A stretch of DNA of 64,000 nucleotides, taken from contig NZ_KB907974.1 in assembly GCF_000382265.1 (NCBI RefSeq), forward strand, positions 186,001 through 250,000, written 5' to 3'. Under the pieces are notes generated by a model. It was not told the origin of the DNA. It saw nothing but the letters and a program-made list of their open reading frames with translations, and searched no databases. Source of the DNA: Yoonia vestfoldensis DSM 16212 (lineage in GTDB: Bacteria > Pseudomonadota > Alphaproteobacteria > Rhodobacterales > Rhodobacteraceae). Positions 27,080-36,356 of this stretch are shown in pieces; position 1 is the stretch's first letter; every line of letters begins with the position of its first letter. The translations under genes were made by a program, and so were the position numbers.

Positions 27080-27104
27080 ATGCCAAAACGCTGGAGGAAT
27101 GCTC

Positions 27105-28115
27105 ATGCCGCCAAAACAGGCCGCCGCGAAATCCAATGTCTCAGCCGAGGAATTGCTGGGCCATTACCGTGAAATGCTGCTGATCCGGCGGTTCGAGGAA
27201 AAGGCAGGCCAGCTGTACGGCATGGGCCTGATCGGCGGCTTCTGCCACCTGTATATCGGGCAGGAAGCGGTCGTCGTCGGGCTGGAAGCGGCCGCAGGCG
27301 AAGGCGACAAGCGCGTTACATCCTATCGTGATCATGGTCATATGCTGGCTTGCGGCATGGACCCCAAGGGGATCATGGCCGAACTGACAGGCCGCGAGGG
27401 GGGCTTTTCCAAAGGCAAGGGCGGGTCGATGCATATGTTCTCGAAAGAGAAACATTTCTACGGCGGCCACGGCATCGTCGGCGCGCAGGTCCCGCTGGGC
27501 GCGGGTCTGGCCTTTGCGGATAAATACAAGGGCAACGACCGCGTGACATTCGCCTATTTCGGGGATGGCGCCGCGAACCAGGGGCAGGTCTATGAAACCT
27601 ACAACATGGCGCAGCTTTGGGATCTTCCGGTCATCTTCGTGATCGAGAACAACGGCTATGCGATGGGCACCTCCGTCGTGCGCTCCACCAAATCGCCGAG
27701 CCTGTGGGAACGCGGTGCCGCCTATGGCATCAAGGGCGAAGAAGTCGACGGGATGAACGTGCTGGCCGTCAAGGAAGCGGGTGAAAGGGCGGTGGCGCAC
27801 TGCCGTTCGGGCAAAGGGCCATATATTCTTGAGGTCAAGACCTACCGCTATCGCGGCCATTCGATGTCCGACCCCGCCAAATACCGTACCCGCGACGAGG
27901 TGCAGAAAATGCGCGACGAACGCGACCCGATCGAACAGGTCCGCGACATGCTGCTGACCGGCAAGCACGCGACCGACGATGACCTCAAGGCCATCGACAA
28001 GGAAATCAAGGCCGTGGTCAACGAAGCGGCGGAGTTTTCCAAGGAGAGCCCGGAGCCGCATCTCGACGAGCTCTGGACCGATATCTACGCCACAGAAATC
28101 CCGCAGGAGGCTTGA
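27105..28115 (+). CDS. pdhA: Pyruvate dehydrogenase E1 component, alpha subunit
   Basis: 336-residue subunit that, with PdhB, decarboxylates pyruvate using thiamine diphosphate. The ThDP motif runs from GDGAANQGQVYE near residue 153 to VIENN; phosphorylation-loop-like YRYRGHSMSDPAKYRT is near 250-265. Of two in-frame ATGs (27099, 27105) the second is properly spaced from GGAGG. It heads pdhA-pdhB-pdhC, with 3 bases between pdhA and pdhB. A perfect palindrome upstream probably controls the operon. Confidence 0.96.
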   Translation: MPPKQAAAKSNVSAEELLGHYREMLLIRRFEEKAGQLYGMGLIGGFCHLYIGQEAVVVGLEAAAGEGDKRVTSYRDHGHMLACGMDPKGIMAELTGREGGFSKGKGGSMHMFSKEKHFYGGHGIVGAQVPLGAGLAFADKYKGNDRVTFAYFGDGAANQGQVYETYNMAQLWDLPVIFVIENNGYAMGTSVVRSTKSPSLWERGAAYGIKGEEVDGMNVLAVKEAGERAVAHCRSGKGPYILEVKTYRYRGHSMSDPAKYRTRDEVQKMRDERDPIEQVRDMLLTGKHATDDDLKAIDKEIKAVVNEAAEFSKESPEPHLDELWTDIYATEIPQEA

Positions 28116-28118
28116 GAC

Positions 28119-29492
28119 ATGGCAACCGAAATTCTGATGCCCGCCCTGTCCCCCACCATGGAAGAAGGCACGCTGGCCAAATGGCTGGTCAAGGAAGGCG
28201 ACAAGGTGTCGTCTGGTGACATCCTCGCCGAGATCGAAACCGACAAGGCCACGATGGAATTCGAGGCCGTGGACGAAGGTGTGATCGGCAAGATCCTGAT
28301 CGCCGAAGGCACCGAAGGCGTGAAGGTGAACACCGCCATCGCCGTACTGGTCGAGGAGGGTGAATCCGTTGATGAGGTCCCGGATCAGGCCCGGGACGCG
28401 GCCACCCCGGCCTCCGAGCCGGGGCCTCAACCATCCGCCAAAGCCCCTGCCGCAGCCAAACCCGCTGCCGCTGTCGCTGACACGACCCCCGACTGGGCCG
28501 CCGACGTCGAGGTCAGGAAGACCACGGTCCGCGAAGCACTCCGCGACGCGATGGCCGAGGAAATGCGCCGCGACGACAGCGTTTTCCTGATGGGCGAAGA
28601 GGTCGCGGAATATCAGGGCGCCTATAAAATCAGCCAGGGTCTGCTGGATGAATTCGGTGCCAAGCGCGTGATCGACACACCGATCACCGAGCACGGCTTT
28701 GCAGGGATCGCCACAGGTGCCGCATTCGGCGGGCTGAAGCCCATCGTCGAATTCATGACCTTCAACTTCGCGATGCAGGCGATCGACCATATCATCAACT
28801 CTGCCGCCAAGACGCTGTACATGTCGGGCGGCCAGATGGGTGCGCCGATGGTGTTTCGCGGCCCCAACGGTGCCGCCGCCCGCGTGGGTGCGCAGCACAG
28901 CCAGGATTATGCCGCATGGTATATGCAGATCCCCGGTCTGAAGGTCGTGATGCCCTATTCCGCCGCTGACGCGAAAGGCCTGATGAAAACCGCGATCCGC
29001 GACCCCAACCCGGTGATCTTCCTCGAAAACGAGATTCTCTATGGCAAAAGCTTCGACGTGCCGATCATGGATGATTTCACCATTCCTTTCGGCAAGGCCA
29101 AGATCGAACGCGCCGGTGATGACGTGACCATCGTCAGTTTCGGGATCGGCATGACCTATGCGCTGGCCGCGGCCGAAAAGCTGGCCGAAGAAGGCATCAG
29201 CGCCGAGGTGATCAACCTGCGCACCCTGCGCCCGATGGATACGGAAACCATCCTTGCCTCTGTGCGCAAGACCAACCGCTGTGTGACCGTCGAAGAAGGA
29301 TGGCCGCAAGGCAGCGTCGGCAGCTATATCAGCAGCGTCATCATGCAGCAGGCCTTTGACTATCTGGATGCGCCGGTGATCAACTGCACAGGTAAAGACG
29401 TGCCGATGCCCTATGCCGCGAACCTTGAAAAACATGCCTTGCTGACCGTCGACGAAGTCGTCGCCGCCTGCAAACACGTGACCTACCGCTAA
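28119..29492 (+). CDS. pdhB: Pyruvate dehydrogenase E1 component, beta subunit, with N-terminal lipoyl domain
   Basis: 457-residue E1 beta subunit. Residues 1-80 form a lipoyl domain with the acceptor Lys43 in ETDKATME; a linker rich in Ala and Pro follows; the E1-beta catalytic body begins near residue 135 ([16 protein letters not shown]) and includes [12 protein letters not shown] and [11 protein letters not shown]. The fused lipoyl domain is known from alphaproteobacteria. The linker DNA contains a palindrome (28377-28397) read as [14 protein letters not shown] precedes the start. Confidence 0.96.
   Translation: MATEILMPALSPTMEEGTLAKWLVKEGDKVSSGDILAEIETDKATMEFEAVDEGVIGKILIAEGTEGVKVNTAIAVLVEEGESVDEVPDQARDAATPASEPGPQPSAKAPAAAKPAAAVADTTPDWAADVEVRKTTVREALRDAMAEEMRRDDSVFLMGEEVAEYQGAYKISQGLLDEFGAKRVIDTPITEHGFAGIATGAAFGGLKPIVEFMTFNFAMQAIDHIINSAAKTLYMSGGQMGAPMVFRGPNGAAARVGAQHSQDYAAWYMQIPGLKVVMPYSAADAKGLMKTAIRDPNPVIFLENEILYGKSFDVPIMDDFTIPFGKAKIERAGDDVTIVSFGIGMTYALAAAEKLAEEGISAEVINLRTLRPMDTETILASVRKTNRCVTVEEGWPQGSVGSYISSVIMQQAFDYLDAPVINCTGKDVPMPYAANLEKHALLTVDEVVAACKHVTYR
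28377..28397. repeat. Palindrome within the pdhB linker
   Basis: GTCCCGG and CCGGGAC face each other across 7 bases, in frame within the flexible linker after the lipoyl domain. An imperfect copy occupies the same position in pdhC. Confidence 0.6.
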
Positions 29493-29504
29493 GGAGACAA
29501 TGCG

Positions 29505-30815
29505 ATGCCCACAGAAATTCTGATGCCCGCCCTGTCGCCCACGATGGAGGAAGGCACGCTGGCCAAATGGCACGTCAAGGAAGGCGACAAGGTGTCGTCG
29601 GGTGACATTCTGGCCGAGATCGAAACCGACAAGGCCACGATGGAATTCGAGGCGGTGGACGAAGGGATCATGGGCAAGATCATGATCCCCGAAGGCACCG
29701 AAGGCGTGAAGGTCAATGACGTGATCGCCGTGTTGCTGGAGGATGGTGAGAGTGCCGATGATATCGGCGAGGTCCCGGGTCAGGCCGGGGACGCGGCCCC
29801 TGCAAAAGAGACCACCCCGGCCCCCGCGGCAGAGCCTGAAGCAGCAACACCGGCCCCCGCGGCCCCAGTGAAAGACGGCAACCGCGTCTTCGCCTCGCCC
29901 CTCGCCCGCCGGATCGCGGCGGAGAAGGGTCTCGAACTTTCGGGCGTGACTGGCTCCGGCCCGCACGGAAGGATCGTCAAGGCCGATGTCGAAGCCGCGA
30001 AAGCCGGTGCCAAAGCCGCCCCCGCCAAGGCAGAAGCCCCAAAAGCCGAAGCGCCAAAGGCTGCCGCCGCCACCATGGCCAGCGGCCCCAGCACAGATGC
30101 CGTCATCAAGATGTACGACGGCCGCCCCTTCGAAGAGGTCAAGCTGGACGGGATGCGCAAGACCATCGCCGCGCGCCTGACCGAAGCCAAGCAATCGGTG
30201 CCGCATTTCTACCTGCGCCGCGACATCAACCTTGATGCGCTGATGAAATTCCGCAGCCAGCTCAACGCCCAGCTTGAAGGGCGCGGCGTCAAGCTGTCGG
30301 TCAACGACTTCATCATCAAGGCCTGCGCGCTGGCCCTGCAACAGGTGCCCGATGCCAATGCCGTCTGGGCGGGCGACCGCACGCTGAAGTTCTCCAAATC
30401 CGACGTGGCCGTGGCCGTCGCCATCGAAGGCGGGCTGTTCACCCCCGTCCTGCGCGACGCGGAAATGAAATCCCTGTCGGCGCTGTCCTCGGAAATGAAA
30501 GACCTCGCCACCCGCGCCCGCGACCGCAAGCTCGCCCCGCAGGAATACCAGGGCGGCAGTTTCGCGATTTCCAACCTGGGCATGTTCGGGATCGACAATT
30601 TCGATGCGATCATCAACCCGCCCCATGCCGCCATTCTGGCGGTCGGTGCCGGCGTCAAGAAACCCATCGTGGGAAAGGACGGCGAACTGGCGGTGGCGAC
30701 GATCATGAGCGTCACCCTGTCCGTGGATCACCGCGTGATCGACGGCGCCTTGGGCGCGAACCTGCTGGCCGCGATCAAGGACAATCTCGAAAACCCGCTG
30801 ACGATGCTGGCCTGA
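29505..30815 (+). CDS. pdhC: Pyruvate dehydrogenase E2, dihydrolipoamide acetyltransferase
   Basis: 436-residue E2 core. One lipoyl domain (residues 1-80, Lys43 in ETDKATME), an Ala/Pro linker, the E1/E3-binding domain ([30 protein letters not shown], about 127-165), a second Ala/Lys/Pro linker and the catalytic acyltransferase domain ending with [15 protein letters not shown], which holds the active His. It has one lipoyl domain where E. coli has three; the other is on PdhB. Two strong hairpins follow. No E3 (lpd) gene is in the window. Confidence 0.96.
   Translation: MPTEILMPALSPTMEEGTLAKWHVKEGDKVSSGDILAEIETDKATMEFEAVDEGIMGKIMIPEGTEGVKVNDVIAVLLEDGESADDIGEVPGQAGDAAPAKETTPAPAAEPEAATPAPAAPVKDGNRVFASPLARRIAAEKGLELSGVTGSGPHGRIVKADVEAAKAGAKAAPAKAEAPKAEAPKAAAATMASGPSTDAVIKMYDGRPFEEVKLDGMRKTIAARLTEAKQSVPHFYLRRDINLDALMKFRSQLNAQLEGRGVKLSVNDFIIKACALALQQVPDANAVWAGDRTLKFSKSDVAVAVAIEGGLFTPVLRDAEMKSLSALSSEMKDLATRARDRKLAPQEYQGGSFAISNLGMFGIDNFDAIINPPHAAILAVGAGVKKPIVGKDGELAVATIMSVTLSVDHRVIDGALGANLLAAIKDNLENPLTMLA
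29772..29792. repeat. Imperfect palindrome within the pdhC linker
   Basis: GTCCCGG and CGGGGAC (one mismatch) across 7 bases, read as VPGQAGDA. It matches the pdhB copy in position relative to the lipoyl domain. Confidence 0.5.
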
Positions 30816-30829
30816 CCGGCCCGCGCTGG

Positions 30830-30889
30830 CCCAAGATTTTTCGTCCGAAAAATCTTGGGCGGCGGAAAATTCTTCGACAGAAGAATTTT
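30830..30889. terminator. Two tandem hairpins between pdhC and cysE
   Basis: CCCAAGATTTTTCG/CGAAAAATCTTGGG (30830-30859) is a 14-bp stem with a two-base loop; AAAATTCTTC/GAAGAATTTT (30866-30889) follows with a GACA loop. Both carry A and T runs in their arms, so they can stop transcription from either side of these convergent genes. Confidence 0.8.
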
Positions 30890-30901
30890 GGAGACTGCAC
30901 G

Positions 30902-31711
30902 TCAGTGGTCGTGGTCGAACAGATGATCCATCGTGACCGATGGCTGCGCGCAGCCTGCCTCGCCCACGATCCGCGCGGGCACGCCTGCGACGGTCTTCAT
31001 CGGCGGCACATCGTCCAGCACGACAGAGCCCGCTGCGATCCGGCTGCAATGGCCGACCTTGATATTGCCAAGCACCTTGGCCCCGGCCCCGATCAGCACG
31101 CCATTGCCAATCTTGGGGTGGCGGTCGTCGTCTTCCTTGCCGGTGCCACCCAGCGTCACAGAATGCAACATCGAGACATTATCACCGATGACCGCCGTTT
31201 CGCCCACCACGATGGAATGGGCATGGTCGATCATGATGCCTTTTCCGATCCTTGCAGCGGGATGGATATCGACGCCGAACACCTCGCTGACGCGCATCTG
31301 GATGAAATAGGCCATGTCACGACGCCCTTGGGTCCACAGCTGATGACCCAGACGGTATGCCTGGACCGCCTGAAACCCCTTGAAGAAAAGCAGGGGCTGG
31401 ATCAGCCGGTGGCAGGCCGGGTCCCGGTCATAGATCGCGACAAGATCCGCACGCGCAGCATGTGCCAGTTCCGGGTTCGCCGCATAGGCCGCATTCGCGG
31501 TTTCGCGCAAAATCTGTTCGGACATTTCCGCCGAAGCAAGCTTCATCGAGATCCGATAGCCCAGCGCGGCCTCGAAAGTCGCGTGATGCAGCACGCCCGC
31601 ATGGACCATCCCGCCGATCAGCGGTTCGGAGACGATCGCGTCCTCGCCCTCTTGTCGGATGCGGTGCCAGACCGGATCGAGTTCCGTCAGGGCGGGTTTT
31701 GGCTGGCGCAT
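30902..31711 (-). CDS. cysE: Serine O-acetyltransferase
   Basis: 269-residue enzyme that acetylates serine for cysteine synthesis. An N-terminal helical SATase domain (DPVWHRIRQEGEDA, YRISMKLAS) precedes a left-handed beta-helix of hexapeptide repeats with the catalytic His-containing block DIHPAARIGKGIMIDHAH and later GVPARIVG. The ATG at 31711 fits the family start; earlier in-frame codons overlap the next gene. It sits directly after the last GTA gene, an arrangement typical of Rhodobacterales. Confidence 0.94.
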   Translation of the reverse strand: MRQPKPALTELDPVWHRIRQEGEDAIVSEPLIGGMVHAGVLHHATFEAALGYRISMKLASAEMSEQILRETANAAYAANPELAHAARADLVAIYDRDPACHRLIQPLLFFKGFQAVQAYRLGHQLWTQGRRDMAYFIQMRVSEVFGVDIHPAARIGKGIMIDHAHSIVVGETAVIGDNVSMLHSVTLGGTGKEDDDRHPKIGNGVLIGAGAKVLGNIKVGHCSRIAAGSVVLDDVPPMKTVAGVPARIVGEAGCAQPSVTMDHLFDHDH

Positions 31712-31727
31712 GACATCGGTCCCTTGT

Positions 31728-32060
31728 TCAAGGCTTCCTGTGTAACGCAGATAGGGTGCTCTCGCCAATATCAAAGGTGTCATCCATCACATCACAGATC
31801 GTGATGGCAACAAATGCCAGACAGTGCAGGTAATCCCGCGTCAGCACGGGCGGACGCGGCGCGATGGGCAAGCGGGAGAGTGCCGACATCAGCGTGCCGG
31901 TGCCATGCAGCGGATGCGCTGTGCCGTTGATGGCATGGTGAGCGGCCCCCAGCCTTGCGGCCTTCAGCATCCGGCCCAGCGCCGATGTGCGCTCGGACCC
32001 GGGCAGCAGCAAAAGCGCCCGCGTCGCAAGCTCCAGATCGGCCAGTTGCAGCCCCCTCAT
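31728..32060 (-). CDS. Small conserved protein at the end of the GTA cluster
   Basis: 110-residue soluble, helical protein (starts MRGLQLADLELATRALL; contains LPGSERTSALGRMLKAARLG). Its start overlaps the stop of the gp15 gene by 4 bases (ATGA), so it is translated with the GTA operon; cysE begins 16 bases later on the same strand. I recall it as a small family found after gp15 in Rhodobacterales (possibly DUF7742), function unknown. The frame is also open upstream of 32060, but that part overlaps gp15 out of frame and is a shadow. Confidence 0.65.
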   Translation of the reverse strand: MRGLQLADLELATRALLLLPGSERTSALGRMLKAARLGAAHHAINGTAHPLHGTGTLMSALSRLPIAPRPPVLTRDYLHCLAFVAITICDVMDDTFDIGESTLSALHRKP

Positions 32061-35000
32061 GTCACGATCCGTGCGGTAAACGGACCGGGGCCGAAACGGT
32101 CCGACACTTGCGCAATCTCGACACGGTAGGCCGCAGTGCCATGATCGGCGGCGATCAGGCTTGCGGGATAGTGCCACACTGGCGCGTTCACGGTCACGCT
32201 GCGCCGGATGATCCCATCGCGGATCACGCGGATCTGGTATGCCTCTGTTGCCTCGCCCAAAGGCACATCGCCATCGGCCCAGAGATCGCCATCGATCCGA
32301 CTGCACCTGATCCATGACAGATGCAGCCCGTCCATCGCCTGCCGCGTGCGCAGATGCGCCACCGAATAGGGGCGCAATCCGTTGCCCTGGAACGCGGCGA
32401 CCGTGTAGCGGAAGCTGGGATCGCCCAAAGGCCGCTTGGCCGGACCATAGCGGAAATGCCGGTCCTGCCCGCGCGCAGAGGATGGCAGGACAAGCTGATC
32501 GACACGGGCGTCGAGCACGACAACGCGTGATCCGGCAGGCCAGAGATCAGGCATGATCCCGCGACTGCCCGCCTGCCCGCGCAGCAACCCGTGCAGCCGG
32601 AATGCACCCGCGCCCAAAGGTGTGGCGTCACGGAACTGCAGCAGTTCCCACGCATCGGGCGAGCCGTCACCGACGGCCAGCAGGTTCGCCCCCGACAGCA
32701 CGGCTTGCACCGTCGCACTGCCCAGCGCGCCCTGCATAAGCCGCAGATCGAACCCCGCCTGCCGGTCCCACAGCCCTGCCCGCCCGCGCGGCAAAGGCGT
32801 CAGCGTGTCGCCCATGCCTGCAGGGTCGCGGATGATGTCCTGCAGCGCGTAATCGCTGTCCTGTGGCGCCCCATAGACGGCGACCGACCCCGGCCAAGGT
32901 GCGCCTGCCACGGCCAGATGCGGCGCATGGGGGATCTCATCGCCGCGCAACAGCGGCAGGTCGAGAAACAGCAGTTCCACCGGCACGGGGGCGGCAAAGG
33001 GTTTCAGCACGGCGGCCTGATCCTCGGACCGGAGAGGCTGGTAGGTGCTGGCGCTGATGCGCGTTGCCTCGACCAGTTGCAGGCCCGCATCCTCGATCCG
33101 GTCGATGCGGTAATCGCCTGCGTGGTCAGGCAGAGTGATGGCGACCACATCGCCCGCCCCCGCCGCGCGTGACGGCGGCAGCGCGAAACGGATGCTGTCG
33201 CGCGCGACACGCGCCTCTTGCAGCCAACTGGCGGCAATGGCGCGGCCTTCGGCGCGGGTCAGTGCCAGCGGCAGTTCGTGATGCGCCACGCTGATGCTGG
33301 TGGTATCGGCATGGGCGGCATCGGCGGCGGCGGGTTCATAATCGCCATCGGCATCCAGATGCAGGACCTGCACGCGCTGTGCGGTCTCTGACGCAGGCGC
33401 GCGGGTCAGCGACCATGCCTGATCCTGTTCGGGATCAAGGGCGAGATCGTGTAGGCCCACCTGCCCGCTGATCCGCGCCGTGCGGTTGCGGAACACGAGC
33501 GTGCCAGCGTCCTCCACCGCGTCGAACCCATACGCCAGCATGAGCGGCTGCAAGGCCGCCCGCCCGCTGGACGCCCGGTCAAGCAGATAGCCCCGCACAA
33601 TGCCGAAGAGGTGCGACACGTCATAGGCCGTGATCCCCGCCTGTTCACAGATCGCCGCCACGACAGAGGCCAGCGGCAGGTTCGTCGCCCTCCCGTTCAA
33701 CCAATGCCCGCGCGCGTAATTGCCCGCATCCGCCCAAAGCCCACGATTGGCCGGAAAGAACGGATAAGGCCGCGCATCCCATGCCCAGACATGCATCCTT
33801 GCGGTGTCCACCATCGGGCCACCGTAAAGTGGCGAGACGGGGTTGTTGGCAGGGTCGGCATAATGCTGCGTCATCGCGCGCAGGTATTGCATCTGCATCA
33901 GGTCATCGCGCTGGCCGTTGGAATAATGCGGCAGGCCGGATTCCGATGATTTCACATCGAGGAACTTGTTGGGCTGGTTCGCCCCCTTGTCGATGGCGGC
34001 ACAGCCGTATTCGGTGAACCAGACGGGTTTGGAGCGTGGCACCCATGCGGTGGGCTGCGCCGCGCGCAAGCCCCCCACGCGGTCATGATGCGGCTGGCCC
34101 CACCAGTTGGCGATATCCTTGTAGCGCCAGATCCACGGCTCGCCCAGACCATCGGTGATGGGAGCGCGACGTTGGGCATCGCGGGCCTCGGGTGTGGGAT
34201 AGTACCAGTCATAGCCTTCACCGCCTGCGATATTGCCGCGCAGATAGGCCAGATCATGGATCGCGCCTGCCGCTGCATCGGCATGGGTATCGCCATCGCG
34301 CCAATCGGCGAGCGGCAAGTAATTGTCGATCCCGATGAAGTCGATGTTCTGGTCGGCCCAAAGCGGATCGAGGTGGAAAATCTTGTCGCCCGTCCCTGCG
34401 GGCTGATACCCGTGATATTCCGACCAGTCGGCGGCATAGCTGATCTTGCAATCCGGCCCGAGGATCGCGCGCACATCGGCGGCAAGCGCGCGCAAGGCGC
34501 TGACAGCTGGAAAGCTGCCGTCCGCCCCGCGCACCTGCGTCAGCCCGCGCATTTCGGACCCGATGCAGAACGCGTCCACACCGCCTGCTGCGGCACACAG
34601 ATGCGCATAATGCAGGATGAACCGCCGGTAGCCGCCCGTCGCGGGGCCGGTGTAATCGACCCGTGTGCCTTGCACGCTGAACTGCGCAGGCTGGGCTGTG
34701 CCCATGAAAGCCGCCACCTCGGCCGCCGCTGTCGCGGTGCCGTTGCCCGCCGCCGTGATCCACCCGCGCCATGGCAAGGCGGGCTGGCCAATGTCGCCTG
34801 TCCACGGATCAGGCAGCGTGTTGCCCGCCAGTTGTTCCATCAGGATGAACGGATAGAACACCGTCGCAATCCCGCGCGCGCGCTGGTCGATGATGGCCTC
34901 GACCACCGCCGCATCGGCAGGGGTGCCGCCATAGACAGGCGCGCCTGCGTCAAAGGCCACGCGCGGGGCTGTCGCGCGCGTGAGACCCGAGACGCGCCAT

Positions 35001-35920
35001 GGCATCGCCTGCGCATCGACGTCTTTCTGTTCGACCTTTGGCAGCACGGTGCAATTCCCACAGCGCAGGTCGTCACCAAACCACGACACCACCAGCACCA
35101 GCGATTTGCAGGTGGGCAGATCGCCTTCCAGCGCGTCCATCGCATGGATGTAATCGGTCTGGCCCGAGGGCGCGTTCATATTCACCGCCACCTGTTCGCC
35201 ATAGCGGGGCGAGAGATACACAGGCCGCGTCGCGAGCCCGTATTCGCCGCTGCCTGGAATCAGGGCCACACCCTGCACCGCATCGGCCAACCCGCCGTCC
35301 AGCCCTGCGCGGATCACCTCGAAGGTCAGTTGCGGGACGCGGTTGCCAAATGCGCCAAGATCAAGATCCTCGATCACTACATAGGCGGTGCCGCGATAGG
35401 CAGGGACGTTGCCTGCGCCTTCGACGGCGACCATCTTGGGGTCGGGGAACTGGTCAGCACTGCCGGTATAGACGCGCATGTTCAGATCGTCCGGCGCGAT
35501 TTCCACGCCATCCGCCCAGATCCGGCCCACATGGCTGATCGGCCCTTCACACAAGGCCACGGCAAAGCTGACACGGTAGCTGTAGGTCGTGGTCTTGGGG
35601 GCGGCAGGCGCGCCTTTGCCGCCGCCGGTCGTGGTGCTCGATTGGGTGAAATGGCTGGCCCAGATGACTTGGCCGCCGACGCGCATACGCCCGTACACCT
35701 GCCCGATGTCGCTGCCTTCTGCGGCACCCGTCAGGCGGAACCGGTCCACCCGGCCCGTTTCCACCGCATCGCTGCCCGACCCCATCAGGCGCTGGTCGAT
35801 CCGCGCGCCGATCATGGCCCCTGCGGCACGGCCGGCGACCGCCATCGACAGCCCCATCACGGTGCCGCCGATGGACCCGCCCAGCGCCATGCCTGCGGCT
35901 GACAAAACGATCGTTGCCAT
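32057..35920 (-). CDS. GTA gp15, tail-tip 'megatron' protein
   Basis: 1287-residue tail-tip protein equivalent to RcGTA gp15. The N-terminus (MATIVLSAAGMALGGSIGG) is hydrophobic; the central part is the GTA TIM-barrel-like domain (CIGSEMRGLTQVRG, KISYAADWSEYHGY, WFTEYGCAAIDKG), which resembles a glycoside hydrolase; a phage-tail_3 region and the receptor-side C-terminus follow. It is thought to reach the cell envelope and start DNA delivery. The length matches RcGTA gp15 (about 1300). The ATG at 35920 has AAGGA upstream and follows gp14 by one base. Confidence 0.93.
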   Translation of the reverse strand: MATIVLSAAGMALGGSIGGTVMGLSMAVAGRAAGAMIGARIDQRLMGSGSDAVETGRVDRFRLTGAAEGSDIGQVYGRMRVGGQVIWASHFTQSSTTTGGGKGAPAAPKTTTYSYRVSFAVALCEGPISHVGRIWADGVEIAPDDLNMRVYTGSADQFPDPKMVAVEGAGNVPAYRGTAYVVIEDLDLGAFGNRVPQLTFEVIRAGLDGGLADAVQGVALIPGSGEYGLATRPVYLSPRYGEQVAVNMNAPSGQTDYIHAMDALEGDLPTCKSLVLVVSWFGDDLRCGNCTVLPKVEQKDVDAQAMPWRVSGLTRATAPRVAFDAGAPVYGGTPADAAVVEAIIDQRARGIATVFYPFILMEQLAGNTLPDPWTGDIGQPALPWRGWITAAGNGTATAAAEVAAFMGTAQPAQFSVQGTRVDYTGPATGGYRRFILHYAHLCAAAGGVDAFCIGSEMRGLTQVRGADGSFPAVSALRALAADVRAILGPDCKISYAADWSEYHGYQPAGTGDKIFHLDPLWADQNIDFIGIDNYLPLADWRDGDTHADAAAGAIHDLAYLRGNIAGGEGYDWYYPTPEARDAQRRAPITDGLGEPWIWRYKDIANWWGQPHHDRVGGLRAAQPTAWVPRSKPVWFTEYGCAAIDKGANQPNKFLDVKSSESGLPHYSNGQRDDLMQMQYLRAMTQHYADPANNPVSPLYGGPMVDTARMHVWAWDARPYPFFPANRGLWADAGNYARGHWLNGRATNLPLASVVAAICEQAGITAYDVSHLFGIVRGYLLDRASSGRAALQPLMLAYGFDAVEDAGTLVFRNRTARISGQVGLHDLALDPEQDQAWSLTRAPASETAQRVQVLHLDADGDYEPAAADAAHADTTSISVAHHELPLALTRAEGRAIAASWLQEARVARDSIRFALPPSRAAGAGDVVAITLPDHAGDYRIDRIEDAGLQLVEATRISASTYQPLRSEDQAAVLKPFAAPVPVELLFLDLPLLRGDEIPHAPHLAVAGAPWPGSVAVYGAPQDSDYALQDIIRDPAGMGDTLTPLPRGRAGLWDRQAGFDLRLMQGALGSATVQAVLSGANLLAVGDGSPDAWELLQFRDATPLGAGAFRLHGLLRGQAGSRGIMPDLWPAGSRVVVLDARVDQLVLPSSARGQDRHFRYGPAKRPLGDPSFRYTVAAFQGNGLRPYSVAHLRTRQAMDGLHLSWIRCSRIDGDLWADGDVPLGEATEAYQIRVIRDGIIRRSVTVNAPVWHYPASLIAADHGTAAYRVEIAQVSDRFGPGPFTARIVT

Positions 35921-35921
35921 A

Positions 35922-36356
35922 TCAGATGATCCTTTGCGTAAAAAGAAAACGCGCCGCGATCCGGCGCGCCCAAGGGGCGCTGAGCGGGCTTTCGACGACG
36001 CCATGCCCGCTATAGGCGTGGACAAACGCGGGGGCCTCGCCTATGGCCGAGACCAGCCCGAGGTGTTTGGCCACCCCGCCCGCACGCATGCGGAACAACA
36101 GCACGTCGCCCTGCGCCAGCGGACCCGTCGCAGGCGGCATATGGCGGAGCGCCGCCTGCCACAGCCGTTCCTGCCCCTGCGGTTCGGACCAGTCGGGGGT
36201 GTAGGCAGGGACCGGTTCCGGCTCTGCCCCGTGCAATTCGCGCCAAAGCCCGCGCAAAAGCCCCAGACAATCGCAGCCCACGCCCTTTATTGCGGCCTGA
36301 TGCATATAGGGCGTGCCGATCCAGTCCCGTGCGGCGAGTACGACAGGAGGCGTCAT
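35922..36356 (-). CDS. GTA gp14, NlpC/P60-type tail peptidase
   Basis: 144-residue cysteine peptidase of the NlpC/P60 class, the RcGTA gp14 peptidase of the tail tip that cuts cell-wall peptides during DNA entry. The catalytic Cys is in GCDCLGLLRG near residue 29, the general His in KHLGLVSAIG near residue 97. The start overlaps the gp13 stop by 4 bases and gp15 begins right after, consistent with one polycistronic tail module. Confidence 0.92.
   Translation of the reverse strand: MTPPVVLAARDWIGTPYMHQAAIKGVGCDCLGLLRGLWRELHGAEPEPVPAYTPDWSEPQGQERLWQAALRHMPPATGPLAQGDVLLFRMRAGGVAKHLGLVSAIGEAPAFVHAYSGHGVVESPLSAPWARRIAARFLFTQRII

Noticed and set aside
27141-31049. A 1302-codon open frame on the minus strand across pdhABC
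   Set aside because: It is antisense to three unmistakable PDH genes, has no domain and no start signal; GC-rich third positions keep the opposite frame open.
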